Shown here: positions 32,847 to 41,327 of the stretch, piece after piece
Numbering within the stretch: position 1 is the stretch's first letter
Layout: the number at the start of each line of letters is the position of its first letter
From: JAOPZW01 sp963851295
GTDB taxonomy: Bacteria; Actinomycetota; Thermoleophilia; Solirubrobacterales; Solirubrobacteraceae
Reading direction: 5' to 3'
Length of the DNA stretch: 64,000 nucleotides
NCBI GenBank assembly: GCA_963851295.1
Contig: CAWKOS010000006.1
Location: forward strand, 186,001 to 250,000
The notes under the pieces: generated by a model
Told to the model about the DNA's origin: nothing
What the model saw: only the letters and a program-made list of their open reading frames with translations
Databases searched by the model: none
Made by a program: the position numbers and the translations under genes

Positions 32847-34094
32847 ATGCCCGCAGTGCTCGACATCGAGCAGGCTCTGCTCCTCCTGGAGATCGAGCCG
32901 CCCTTCGACCAGCGCGAGGTCCAGCTCGCCCGGCGGCGGCTGGCCAAGGTCTGGCACCCCGACCTTGCGCCGCCCGGGCGCCAGTTCGAGCACGAGCGCC
33001 ACCTCAAGGCGATCAACGACGCCGCCGACCAGCTCATCTCGCTGGCCGAGGGCTCGCGCGGCGGCCGCGTCTCCAAGAACGCCGTCAAGGTCTCCGCCGC
33101 CGCGGCGCGCAAGGCGCGCGCCGAGGAGGGCCAACGCGCCTACGAGGCCGAGCAGCGCGCCCGCGAGCATGCCGCCGACCGCGCCAAGCACGACCCGTTC
33201 GGCTCGCGCGTGCCCGACCACTCGGTCGTGCACCGCTACGCCCGCTGCCTGAGCTACCCGGAGTGGGGCGTAGGCTCCGTGACGGGCATCTACTTCACCG
33301 GCGACGGCGACGACGTCCAGCAGTGGGCGCGCGTGAAGTTCGCCCCCGGCGTGCGCACCGTCCCGGCCGGATCGCTGCAGTTCGTCGACTTCTCCAAGCC
33401 CGACCCCGGCGCCGAGCGGGTCCAGCGCTTCATGACCGCCGCCCAGCACGCGATGGCCGAGGGCGACTACAAGCTGGCGGCCAAGCGCCTGGTCTACGCG
33501 CGCGACGCCGAGCCGACCAACACCGCCGTCCTGCGCCTGATGACGCTCGCCTTCTGGCAGGGCGGCGAGCTCGAGGCCGCCGGGCGCGCGGTGCGCGACT
33601 GGGCGCGCGTCGACGGCGAGCGTCCGGCGCCGCACCGCTTCGCGGCGCGCATCTACGAGGACATGGGCGCGATCGACCTCGCCGCCGAGGCCGCCGACCG
33701 CGCCGCGGCGCGCGGCCCGCAGGATGCCGACGCGTGGGAGCGCGTCGGGCGCCTGCGCCTGCGGCTCATGGACAGGGCCGCCGCCATCAGCGCGCTCGAG
33801 CGCGCGCGGCGGATCATGCCGAGCGTCGAGGGGTTGCTCGACCTCGCCCTCGCCTTCCATCTCGCCGGCGACCTCGGCGGCGAGGTCACGGCCACCGAGC
33901 AGGCCACGCAGCTGGACCCGGGCTCGGCCCCGGCGTGGGCGCGCCACGCGCACGCGCTGGCGCGGACCGACCGCGTCTCGGACGCCATCGGGGCCGCCGA
34001 GCGCGCGCTCGACCTCAACGGCGCCGACGAGGAGGTCACCGACCTCCTCGAGCGCCTGCGCGCCGCCCTGCCTCGCGTCCTGCCCGCCGCGTGA
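32847..34094 (+). CDS. J-domain and TPR protein
   Basis: A 415-residue protein. Residues 1-65 resemble a DnaJ J-domain, with the HPD tripeptide in RLAKVWHPDLAPPG. A basic helix and a ~60-residue SH3-like segment (WGVGSVTGIYF to VRTVPAGSLQFVDF) follow, then about six TPR-like repeats (about 190-410). It may recruit DnaK to a specific client; no chaperone gene is adjacent. TATCGT lies 9 nt before the ATG at 32847, supporting this start over the GTG at 32841. The stop overlaps the next gene (GTGA). Confidence 0.8.
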   Translation: MPAVLDIEQALLLLEIEPPFDQREVQLARRRLAKVWHPDLAPPGRQFEHERHLKAINDAADQLISLAEGSRGGRVSKNAVKVSAAAARKARAEEGQRAYEAEQRAREHAADRAKHDPFGSRVPDHSVVHRYARCLSYPEWGVGSVTGIYFTGDGDDVQQWARVKFAPGVRTVPAGSLQFVDFSKPDPGAERVQRFMTAAQHAMAEGDYKLAAKRLVYARDAEPTNTAVLRLMTLAFWQGGELEAAGRAVRDWARVDGERPAPHRFAARIYEDMGAIDLAAEAADRAAARGPQDADAWERVGRLRLRLMDRAAAISALERARRIMPSVEGLLDLALAFHLAGDLGGEVTATEQATQLDPGSAPAWARHAHALARTDRVSDAIGAAERALDLNGADEEVTDLLERLRAALPRVLPAA

Positions 34095-34957
34095 AGGCCT
34101 GGGCCTTCGACGCCGACGCGCTGGGCCCGCCGCCGGCGGGCGTCCAGGTCGTCGCACAGATCGCCCCCGACGTCGAGTTCGTCGTCCCGCGCTGGGAGGA
34201 CGTCCCCGCGCTCGATGAGATCGCGGGCCTGCGCGTCGTGCAGGTCCTGTCGGCGGGCGTGGACTGGATCGCCGACCGCATCCCCGCCGGCGTGACCCTC
34301 TGCAGCGCCCGCGGCGCCCGCGACCGCGCGATGGCCGAGTGGGTGATGGCGGCGATCCTCGCCGACGCCAAGCGGGCGCGCGAGTGCGCCGAGCAGCAGG
34401 CGCGCGAGCACTGGGAGATCGTCAAGATCGCCGACGCCTCGCAGCTGCGCGTGCTCGTGCTCGGGTACGGCTCGATCGGGCGGGCCCTCGAGGCGATGCT
34501 GGAGCCCTTCGAGGGCGACGTCGTCGGGGTGGCGCGGCGCGCGCGCGACGGCGTCCACGGCGTCGACGAGCTGCCGGCCCTGCTCCCGGACGCCGACGTC
34601 GTCGTCAACCTCCTCCCGCTCACCGACGCCACGCGCGGCGCGGTCGGGGCCGGCGAGCTGGCCGCGATGCGCGAGGGCGCGCTCTACATCAACGCCGGCC
34701 GCGGCGCGACCACCGACACCGAGGCGCTCGTGAAGGCCCTGCAGTCGGGCCGCATCCGCGCGGTGCTCGACGTCGTCGACCCCGAGCCGCTGCCCGCCGG
34801 CCACCCGCTGTGGACGGCGCCCCACGTGATGATCAGCCCGCACAGCGCCGGCGACACCCCGGCCTCCGACCGCGCCGCGTGGGCGCTGGCGGCGGCGCAG
34901 CTGCGCCGCTACGCGGCCGGCGAGCCGCTGCGCAACGTCGTCAGCGACGGCTACTGA
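34091..34957 (+). CDS. D-isomer-specific 2-hydroxyacid dehydrogenase
   Basis: A 288-residue NAD(P)-dependent dehydrogenase. The dinucleotide loop is VLVLGYGSIGRALEAML, the substrate Arg lies in INAGRGATTDTEAL, the Glu in DVVDPEPLP and the catalytic His in MISPHSAG. It is shorter than typical family members because the N-terminal substrate lobe is reduced. The oxoacid substrate is unknown. GTG start coupled to the J-domain gene. Confidence 0.87.
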   Translation: MKAWAFDADALGPPPAGVQVVAQIAPDVEFVVPRWEDVPALDEIAGLRVVQVLSAGVDWIADRIPAGVTLCSARGARDRAMAEWVMAAILADAKRARECAEQQAREHWEIVKIADASQLRVLVLGYGSIGRALEAMLEPFEGDVVGVARRARDGVHGVDELPALLPDADVVVNLLPLTDATRGAVGAGELAAMREGALYINAGRGATTDTEALVKALQSGRIRAVLDVVDPEPLPAGHPLWTAPHVMISPHSAGDTPASDRAAWALAAAQLRRYAAGEPLRNVVSDGY

Positions 34958-34982
34958 CAACCACCGGGCGGGCCGGGACCGA

Positions 34983-34988
34983 TAGGCT
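34983..34988 (+). promoter_or_regulatory. -10 hexamer TAGGCT for leaderless cydA mRNA
   Basis: TAGGCT ends 9 nt before the GTG at 34998. No Shine-Dalgarno sequence is present between hexamer and start. A -35 element is not clear. Confidence 0.5.
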
Positions 34989-34997
34989 CGGAGCGTC

Positions 34998-36350
34998 GTG
35001 CCGACGCCGCTGCTCACGCTGGCGCAGGCACTGGGGCCGGTGCAGCAGGAGCACCTCCTGCAGGCACGCCAGATGCAGGCGCTGTCGTTCGCCGTGCACA
35101 TCCCACTGGTGTGCTTCGGGATCGCCTTCCCGCTGATGGTGCTGGTGATGGAGTGGATCGGCCACCGCACCGGCGACCCGCTCTACCTCACGATCGCGCG
35201 GCGCTGGAGCCGGGTCATGGTCGCGCTGTTCGCCGTCGGCGTCATCACGGGCACGATCCTGAGCTTCGAGATGGGCCTGCTGTGGCCGAACTTCACGGCG
35301 ACCTTCGGCGCCGTCTTCGGCCTGGGCTTCGCCATCGAGGGCTTCTCCTTCTTCATGGAGGCCATCTTCATCGGGATCTACATCTACGGCTGGGACCGGC
35401 TGTCGCCGCGCGCGCACATGCTCAGCGCGATCCCGATCGTGATCACCGGCTTCACGGGCTCGTGGATGGTCATCGCGGTCAACGCCTGGATGAACCACCC
35501 TGGCGGCTTCCGGCTCGCGGGCGGCAAGGCCGTCGACATCCACCCGGTCAGCGCGCTCTTCGGCAACTCGTACCTGTGGCACGAGCTCGTGCACATGTAC
35601 ATCGCCGGCTACATCGTCACCGGCTTCATCGTCGCCGGCGCCTACGCGGCGGCCCGCCTGCGCGGGCGCTGGGGGCGCTACGAGCGCACCGCGATGGCCG
35701 TGCCGCTGACCATCGCCGCGCTCGCCGCGCCCGTCCAGGTCCTCGTCGGCGACTGGGCCGCGCGCGAGGTGGCCGACAAGCAGCCCACCAAGCTCGCGGC
35801 GCTCGAAGGTCTGGCCGAGACGACGAAGGGCGCGCCCGAGCACATCCTCGGCTGGTACCAGGACGGCGAGGTCAAGTTCGGGGTCCGGATCCCGAAGATG
35901 CTCTCGCTGCTCTCCTTCCACGATCCCAACGCGACCGTGGAGGGGCTGGACGCGGTGCCGGCCGGCGACCGCCCGCCGGTGAACGTCGTCCGCGTCTCCT
36001 TCCAGATGATGGTCGGGATCGGGACGCTGCTGGCCGCGCTCGGGGCGCTCGTCCTCTACGTCCGCGTGCGCCGACGACGGCTGCCCGAGTGGCGTTGGTT
36101 CTACTGGGCGCTGGCCGCGGCGGGGCCGCTGGCGTGCGTCGCGCTCATCTGCGGCTGGGTGACCACCGAGGTCGGCCGCCAGCCGTGGGTCGTCTACCGG
36201 GTGATGCGGACCTCGCAGGCGGTCACGGGCGCGGGCGGCATCCCGATCGGCTACGCGACCCTGTGGGTCGTTTACATCGCGGTCGGCGTCGGCGTGGTCT
36301 GGATCCTGCGGCGCCTGGCGCGCATGCCGATGGCGGCCTCGGAGGTCTGA
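34998..36350 (+). CDS. cydA: Cytochrome bd ubiquinol oxidase subunit I
   Basis: A 450-residue membrane subunit carrying hemes b558, b595 and d. Heme-ligand histidines are in LSFAVHIPLVCFG (helix I) and SYLWHELVHMYIAGY; the b558 Met is in SFQMMVGIGTLL. The N-terminal LARxQFA motif is replaced by LQARQMQALSF. The Q-loop region is short. It reduces O2 with menaquinol at high affinity for respiration under low oxygen. GTG start; cydB follows after 3 bp. Confidence 0.92.
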   Translation: MPTPLLTLAQALGPVQQEHLLQARQMQALSFAVHIPLVCFGIAFPLMVLVMEWIGHRTGDPLYLTIARRWSRVMVALFAVGVITGTILSFEMGLLWPNFTATFGAVFGLGFAIEGFSFFMEAIFIGIYIYGWDRLSPRAHMLSAIPIVITGFTGSWMVIAVNAWMNHPGGFRLAGGKAVDIHPVSALFGNSYLWHELVHMYIAGYIVTGFIVAGAYAAARLRGRWGRYERTAMAVPLTIAALAAPVQVLVGDWAAREVADKQPTKLAALEGLAETTKGAPEHILGWYQDGEVKFGVRIPKMLSLLSFHDPNATVEGLDAVPAGDRPPVNVVRVSFQMMVGIGTLLAALGALVLYVRVRRRRLPEWRWFYWALAAAGPLACVALICGWVTTEVGRQPWVVYRVMRTSQAVTGAGGIPIGYATLWVVYIAVGVGVVWILRRLARMPMAASEV

Positions 36351-36353
36351 GCC

Positions 36354-37628
36354 GTGTCGCTCGAGCAGATCCCGATGGTCTTCGTCCTCCTCGGGCTCGT
36401 CTTCTACATCGTGCTCGCGGGCGCCGACTTCGGCGCGGGGATCTGGGAGGTCGCGCCGGGGCACGGCGAGCGCGGCCTGCGGGTGCGCGATCACGCCCAC
36501 GACGCGATGGCGCCCGTCTGGGAGGCCAACCACGTGTGGCTGATCTTCGTGCTGGTCGTGACGTGGACGGCCTATCCCGCCGCCTTCGGCTCGCTGGCCT
36601 CGACGCTCTGCGTCGCGCTCTTCCTCGCCGGGCTCGGCATCATCGTCCGCGGCGCCGCGTACGCGCTGCGCAGCGGGACCTCGGACCCGCGCGAGATCCG
36701 CCGCATCGACATGGCCTCGGCCGTCTCGTCGGTCGTCACGCCCTTCGCCCTGGGTGCCGCGATCGGCGGCATCGCGTCGGGCCGCGTGCCCTATGGCAAC
36801 GCCAAGGGCGACCTCATCACGAGCTGGCTGAACCCGACCTCGATCCTCATCGGCGTCCTCGCGGTCGCCTTCTGCGCGTACCTCGCCGCCGTCTACCTGT
36901 GCGCCGACGCGGTCCGGCGCGGCCAGGACGACCTGGTGGCGCCCTTCCGCACGCGGGCGCTCGGCGCGGGGGTCGTCGCGGGGGCGCTCTCGATCGCCGG
37001 CCTGCCCGTGCTGCACCACGACGCCTACCGCCTCTACCACGGTCTCGTCGCGGGCGACGGCCTGCCGGCCGTGATCGTCTCGGTCCTCGCCGGGCTCGCC
37101 GCCTTCGCGCTCGTGGTCCGCGAGCGCTTCGAGCCCGCCCGCTACACGGCGGCGCTCGCCGTGGCGGCGATCGTCGCGGGCTGGGCGCTGGCCCAGAAGC
37201 CGGTCTTCCTGCCGGGGCTGACGGTCGAGCAGGCGGCCGCGCCGCACGACGTCCTGGTGACGGTCGTCGTCGCGGTCCTGGGCGGGGCGATCATCCTCTT
37301 CCCGTCGCTGGTGCTGCTCTTCCGGCTGACCCTCGGCGGCCGGCTGGGGCACGGGTACGAGGAGCACGGCGCGCCGGACCATGCCGCCGCGCCCGCCCCC
37401 GCCGGCGCCGCCGCGCCCGCCCCGGCCCGCAGCGTCATGCTCGCCGCCGCCCCCGGCCTCCTCGGCCGCATCGCCGCCGCCTGCGCCGTCGCCGGCTTCG
37501 GCTTCCTGACCATCGCCGAGGCCGGCTGGGCGCACGCGGTGGGCGTCGTCGCCCTCTTGGCCTTCATCGTCGTCGGCTTCCTGGGCGCGGTGCCCGCGCT
37601 GCTCAGCGACGAGCCCGCCGCGGGGTAG
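36354..37628 (+). CDS. cydB: Cytochrome bd ubiquinol oxidase subunit II with C-terminal extension
   Basis: A 424-residue partner of CydA. The N-terminus (VFYIVLAGADFGAGIWEVAP) and PVWEANHVWLIFVLVVTWTAYP are typical CydB motifs. After the standard ~340-residue core, a His- and Ala/Pro-rich linker (HAAAPAPAGAAAPAP) joins two extra hydrophobic helices. The extension is not in standard CydB and may replace a small accessory subunit. No cydC or cydD follows. Confidence 0.9.
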   Translation: MSLEQIPMVFVLLGLVFYIVLAGADFGAGIWEVAPGHGERGLRVRDHAHDAMAPVWEANHVWLIFVLVVTWTAYPAAFGSLASTLCVALFLAGLGIIVRGAAYALRSGTSDPREIRRIDMASAVSSVVTPFALGAAIGGIASGRVPYGNAKGDLITSWLNPTSILIGVLAVAFCAYLAAVYLCADAVRRGQDDLVAPFRTRALGAGVVAGALSIAGLPVLHHDAYRLYHGLVAGDGLPAVIVSVLAGLAAFALVVRERFEPARYTAALAVAAIVAGWALAQKPVFLPGLTVEQAAAPHDVLVTVVVAVLGGAIILFPSLVLLFRLTLGGRLGHGYEEHGAPDHAAAPAPAGAAAPAPARSVMLAAAPGLLGRIAAACAVAGFGFLTIAEAGWAHAVGVVALLAFIVVGFLGAVPALLSDEPAAG

Positions 37629-37763
37629 GCCGCCGCGCCCTCTTGGCGTCCGCGCTCAGCCGCCGGCTGCGACGGCGTGCGCGCGAACATGTTCGAGTTT
37701 GCCCCGGTTTCCGACGACAAGTCGCACAAGTTCGCGCTCACCGGGCGCCGCGGGCGCCAGCCG
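37629..37763. other. Convergent spacer between cydB and ALDH genes
   Basis: A 135 bp spacer with a perfect 12 bp palindrome CGAACATGTTCG (37684-37695) and several GC-rich short inverted repeats. No U-tract terminator is visible. I see no gene. Confidence 0.3.
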
Positions 37764-39326
37764 CTAGTCCTCCAGCCGGAAGCCCGGGTCGCCCTCGAGG
37801 TCGGCGACGTCCATCTGCGCCTTCTGCAGATGCCCGGCGAAGTCCCAGTTGAGCGCCTGCCAGCGCGTGAACTGGTCGATGACCCACATGCCCGACTGGC
37901 GCGAGCCGTTGCCCGACTTGCCGTTGCCGCCGAAGGGGAGGTGGGCCTCGGCGCCGCTGGTCGAGTTGTTGACGCTGACCATGCCGGCGCCGATGCGCTC
38001 GCGGAAGCGGAAGGCGTGCTTGGGGCTGGTCGTGTAGATCGACGCGCTCAGCCCGTAGCCGTGGCCGTTGGCGAGCGCCATCGCCTCCTCCCAGTCGCCG
38101 AAGGACGCGACGCCGACGAGCGGGCCGAAGGTCTCGGTGTTGGCGAGGTCGTCGTCGACGCGGACGCCGTCGACGATCGTCGGGTGGACGAAGAGCCCCT
38201 TCTCGGGGTCGCCGCCCACGAAGCCCTCGCGCGGGTGCGCGGCGGTGATGCGGCCCGTCGCGCTCGAGCCGTGGACGCTGTGGTGGTCGCGGATCAGTCC
38301 CAGCCAGTCGTCCTCGAAGCGCTGCAGGAAGCGCTCGTGGATCATCGGGCCGTAGAGGACGTCCTGGGTCGGGTCGCCGATCGCCGCCCCCTCGACCGCC
38401 GCCTTCAGGCGGGCCACGAAGTCGTCGTGGACGCGCTCGTCGACGATCACGGTCCCCAGCGACGTGCAACGCTGCCCGGCCGTCCCGAACCCGCTGAAGA
38501 GCGCGCCCTCGACGGCGAGGTCGAGGTCGGCGTCGTCCATCACGACCAGCGGGTTCTTGCCGCCGAGCTCCAGGCACGGCGACTGCAGGTTGCGTCCGCA
38601 CAGCTCGCCGACCTGCGCGCCGACCGCGCTCGAGCCGGTGAAGCCGACCTTGTCGACGAGGTCGCGCTCGAGCGCCTGCTCGAGGCCGGCGAAGGTCTGC
38701 GGGCCGCCGGCGAGCACGAGGTTGAAGACGCCGTCCGGAACCCCGGCGTGCAGGAAGAGCTGGGCGAGCGCCTCGGCCGTGGCCGGCGCGTACTCGGCGG
38801 GCTTCCAGACCGCGGCGTTGCCGCACAGCAGCGCCGGCACGAGGTACCAGGCCGGCACCGCCACCGGGAAGTTGCCCGCCGTGATGATCGCCGCCACCCC
38901 GACCGGCGTACGGAAGGTGAACAGCTGCTTGTCGGGCATCTCGGAGGGGACGGTCTGGCCGTAAAGGCGCCGGCCCTCGCCGAGGAAGAAGTTGCAGGTG
39001 TCGACGATCTCCTGCACCTCGCCGAGCGACTCGGCGTAGGGCTTGCCAATCTCGCGGGTGACCAGCCGTGAGAGCGCCTCCTTGTTGTCCTCGACGAGCC
39101 GGCCGAGCTGCTGGATGGCGCGCCCGCGCACCGGTGCGGGAACGGCAGCCCACTCGCGCTGGGCCGCGCGCGCGGCCTCGCACGCGGCGACGAAGGTCGA
39201 CGCGTCGCCGAGCAGGACGTCGGCGACGACGTCGCTCGTGTCGGCGGGGTTCGTGGAGGTCTCACGACCGCCCGGGGCGTCGGTGGCCGGGCGGCCTGCG
39301 ATGATCGAGGCGACGGTGCGGGACAT
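37764..39326 (-). CDS. Aldehyde dehydrogenase, probably L-2-aminoadipate semialdehyde (piperideine-6-carboxylate) type
   Basis: A 520-residue NAD(P)-dependent aldehyde dehydrogenase. The general-base Glu is in CLELGGKNPLVV and the nucleophile Cys in GTAGQRCTSLGT; VGFTGSSAVGAQVG binds the cofactor. The overall sequence is ALDH7-like, the group that oxidises aminoadipate semialdehyde in lysine breakdown. Other lysine catabolic genes are not in the window, so the substrate is an inference. TAGGTT ends 7 nt before the ATG at 39326 (leaderless). Confidence 0.88.
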   Translation of the reverse strand: MSRTVASIIAGRPATDAPGGRETSTNPADTSDVVADVLLGDASTFVAACEAARAAQREWAAVPAPVRGRAIQQLGRLVEDNKEALSRLVTREIGKPYAESLGEVQEIVDTCNFFLGEGRRLYGQTVPSEMPDKQLFTFRTPVGVAAIITAGNFPVAVPAWYLVPALLCGNAAVWKPAEYAPATAEALAQLFLHAGVPDGVFNLVLAGGPQTFAGLEQALERDLVDKVGFTGSSAVGAQVGELCGRNLQSPCLELGGKNPLVVMDDADLDLAVEGALFSGFGTAGQRCTSLGTVIVDERVHDDFVARLKAAVEGAAIGDPTQDVLYGPMIHERFLQRFEDDWLGLIRDHHSVHGSSATGRITAAHPREGFVGGDPEKGLFVHPTIVDGVRVDDDLANTETFGPLVGVASFGDWEEAMALANGHGYGLSASIYTTSPKHAFRFRERIGAGMVSVNNSTSGAEAHLPFGGNGKSGNGSRQSGMWVIDQFTRWQALNWDFAGHLQKAQMDVADLEGDPGFRLED

Positions 39327-39396
39327 GGGTCTCAACCTAGCGTGCGGACTCGAACTCCAGCCCTAGGTGGGCTCAAGCTCCGGGCGCCGGCCGCCG

Positions 39397-41025
39397 ATGC
39401 GCACTCTGATGCGACGCCTCTCTCTCGTTCCCCTCCTGACCGCCGCGCTGCTCGCCGTGCCGGCCTGCGCCCAGGCCGCCGTCCCCGGCGTGAACATCGC
39501 CGACCCCAGCGAGGTCGCCGCCGCCCACGACACCGGCGCCAAGTACGTGCGCATCTTCGTGCCCGGCGACCGGCTCGCCGACACCGCGACCTTCCAGAAC
39601 GTGGTGACCACCGCCGCCGGCTACGGCATGAAGGTCGTCTTCGTCGTCACGGGCAACCCGGCCGGCGGCAACGCGCCGCCCGACCCGACCGACTTCGCCA
39701 ACCGCTTCGCCGCCTTCGCCTCCGCGATGAACGCGGTCGGCGGCGCCGCCGCCTACGAGGTGTGGAACGAGGAGGACGAGACCGACTTCTGGGGCGCCGC
39801 GGTCGACGCGGGCCGCTACGCCTCGATCCTCGTGGCCGCCTACCCCAAGGTCAAGGCGGCCGACCCGGGCGCCAAGGTCCTGCTCGGACCGCTGACCGGC
39901 AACAACTACAACTTCCTCGGCCAGGTCTACGCCGCCGGCGCGGGCAGCTCCTTCGACGCCGCCTCGGTCCACACGGACACCGCCTGCCTCGTCGACCCGC
40001 CGAGTTCCTTCTATCGCGAGGACGGCAAGGTCGCGCGCTTCACCTTCCTGGGCTTCCGCACGGTCCACGACGTGATGGCCGCCAACGGCGACGGCGCGAA
40101 GCCGATCTGGATGACCGAGCTCGGCTGGACCACCACGACCTCGACCTGCTCGCGCGGGATGTGGGCCGGCCAGAAGCCCTCGGGTGTCTCCGAGGCCGCG
40201 CAGGCCGCCAACCTCAAGGAGGCCTACCACTGCCTCGCCGGCTACCCCTACGTCGAGGCCGGCCTGTGGTTCACGCTGCGCGACACGACCGTCCATAGCG
40301 ACGAGCTCAACCACTACGGGCTCACGCACACCGACGGCTCGCACAAGCCCTCGTGGGACGCCTTCCACTCGGTCGCGACCCAGGGCGACCAGCTCAGCGG
40401 GGCGTGCGGCGACTTCGACCCGCCGTCGCTGACGATCAAGAGCCCCGGCACGAGCGAGCAGTTCGTCCAGGTGCTGACGATCAGCGCGGTGGCCACCGAC
40501 GCCACGGGCGTCGGGCGCATCACCTTCCAGGCCGACGGCAACGAGATCCGCAACTTCACGGGCACCGACGTCGGCTCGGGCAAGGCCGTGACCCTCGACT
40601 GGCAGGGCGCCAAGAGCCTCTCCTACGGCCCGCACACCATCAACTTCATCGCGCTGGACCCGCAGGGCAACACCGTCACGAAGACCGTGCAGGTCAACCA
40701 CGTCCGCAAGCTCGCCGCCACGCTGAAGACGAAGATCAAGCTCGGCAAGGTCAAGGTCGGCAAGGGCCGCAAGGCGTCGGTCTCGGGCCGCGTGATCAAG
40801 ACCGCGACGCCTGGCCTGGCGGGCAAGGTCCGCGTCTACTGGCAGCAGAAGCGCGGCAAGAAGTGGAAGACGATCCACGGCGGCCTCAAGCCGGCCAAGA
40901 AGCCCTTCACCTTCCGTCAGAAGCTCAAGCGGGCGGGCACGTGGCGCGTGATGGTCAAGTACCTCAACGTCGCGCCCTACAAGGCCTCGTCGGCGACGTC
41001 GAAGGCGCTGCGCGTCCGCCACTGA
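39397..41025 (+). CDS. Secreted glycoside hydrolase (clan A, GH39/GH5-like) with Ig-like domains
   Basis: A 542-residue exported protein. Signal peptide (LVPLLTAALLAVPACAQA), then a TIM-barrel of about 310 residues with acid/base Glu125 in YEVWNEED and nucleophile Glu241 in IWMTELGW, the NE...E arrangement of clan A glycosidases. Two beta-sandwich domains follow (about 330-425 and 430-542); the last is Lys-rich. The substrate is unknown. The ATG at 39397 begins the signal; a GTG at 39367 is a less likely start. Confidence 0.82.
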   Translation: MRTLMRRLSLVPLLTAALLAVPACAQAAVPGVNIADPSEVAAAHDTGAKYVRIFVPGDRLADTATFQNVVTTAAGYGMKVVFVVTGNPAGGNAPPDPTDFANRFAAFASAMNAVGGAAAYEVWNEEDETDFWGAAVDAGRYASILVAAYPKVKAADPGAKVLLGPLTGNNYNFLGQVYAAGAGSSFDAASVHTDTACLVDPPSSFYREDGKVARFTFLGFRTVHDVMAANGDGAKPIWMTELGWTTTTSTCSRGMWAGQKPSGVSEAAQAANLKEAYHCLAGYPYVEAGLWFTLRDTTVHSDELNHYGLTHTDGSHKPSWDAFHSVATQGDQLSGACGDFDPPSLTIKSPGTSEQFVQVLTISAVATDATGVGRITFQADGNEIRNFTGTDVGSGKAVTLDWQGAKSLSYGPHTINFIALDPQGNTVTKTVQVNHVRKLAATLKTKIKLGKVKVGKGRKASVSGRVIKTATPGLAGKVRVYWQQKRGKKWKTIHGGLKPAKKPFTFRQKLKRAGTWRVMVKYLNVAPYKASSATSKALRVRH

Positions 41026-41039
41026 GCGGCGGCGGGCCA

Positions 41040-41317
41040 CTAGGTGTAAGACCCGAGCAGGTTGTTCGGCGTCCCCGCCACGCCGGCGTGGGCGCGAACA
41101 GCTCACCGAGGGAGACCAGCCCGCCGCGCCGCCGGCCCGCGGGGGGGCGCCGCCGGCCCCCGGGGGGCGCCGAACGTCGGTCTTCCCCCGTCCACACGGG
41201 GTAAGACCGACGTTCGACCCCCCGGGCACGGACCCGTTCCTCGGTGAGCTGTTCGCAGCGCAACGGGCGTCACAGCGACCCGGCACCCCGAACAACGTGC
41301 TCAGGAACTACAGCTAG
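41040..41317. repeat. Nested-hairpin repeat element, copy 2 (278 bp)
   Basis: This is the better-preserved copy. It begins with CTAGGTGTAAG and ends with CTACAGCTAG. Three nested stems are visible: outer GTTGTTCGG (41061-41069) with CCGAACAAC (41288-41296), middle 18 bp perfect (41094-41111 with 41239-41256), and inner 14 bp perfect (41171-41184 with 41203-41216) capped by 5 more pairs and a TCCACA loop. The left arm also holds the perfect palindrome CCACGCC/GGCGTGG. It fills most of the 302 bp between the glycosidase and FAD-oxidase genes; nothing else is seen there. Confidence 0.87.
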
Positions 41318-41320
41318 CCT
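41315..41320 (+). promoter_or_regulatory. -10 hexamer TAGCCT at the edge of the repeat element
   Basis: TAGCCT ends 7 nt before the GTG at 41328. Its first three bases are the last three of the repeat (CTAG), so the right end of the element forms half of the -10 sequence of the FAD oxidase gene. Confidence 0.45.
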
Positions 41321-41327
41321 GCCGCCC

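Noticed and set aside
37684..37695. CGAACATGTTCG palindrome as a LexA SOS box
   Set aside because: The Gram-positive box needs GAAC-N4-GTTC; here only 2 bp separate the half-sites, and it lies between two gene ends, not before a gene.
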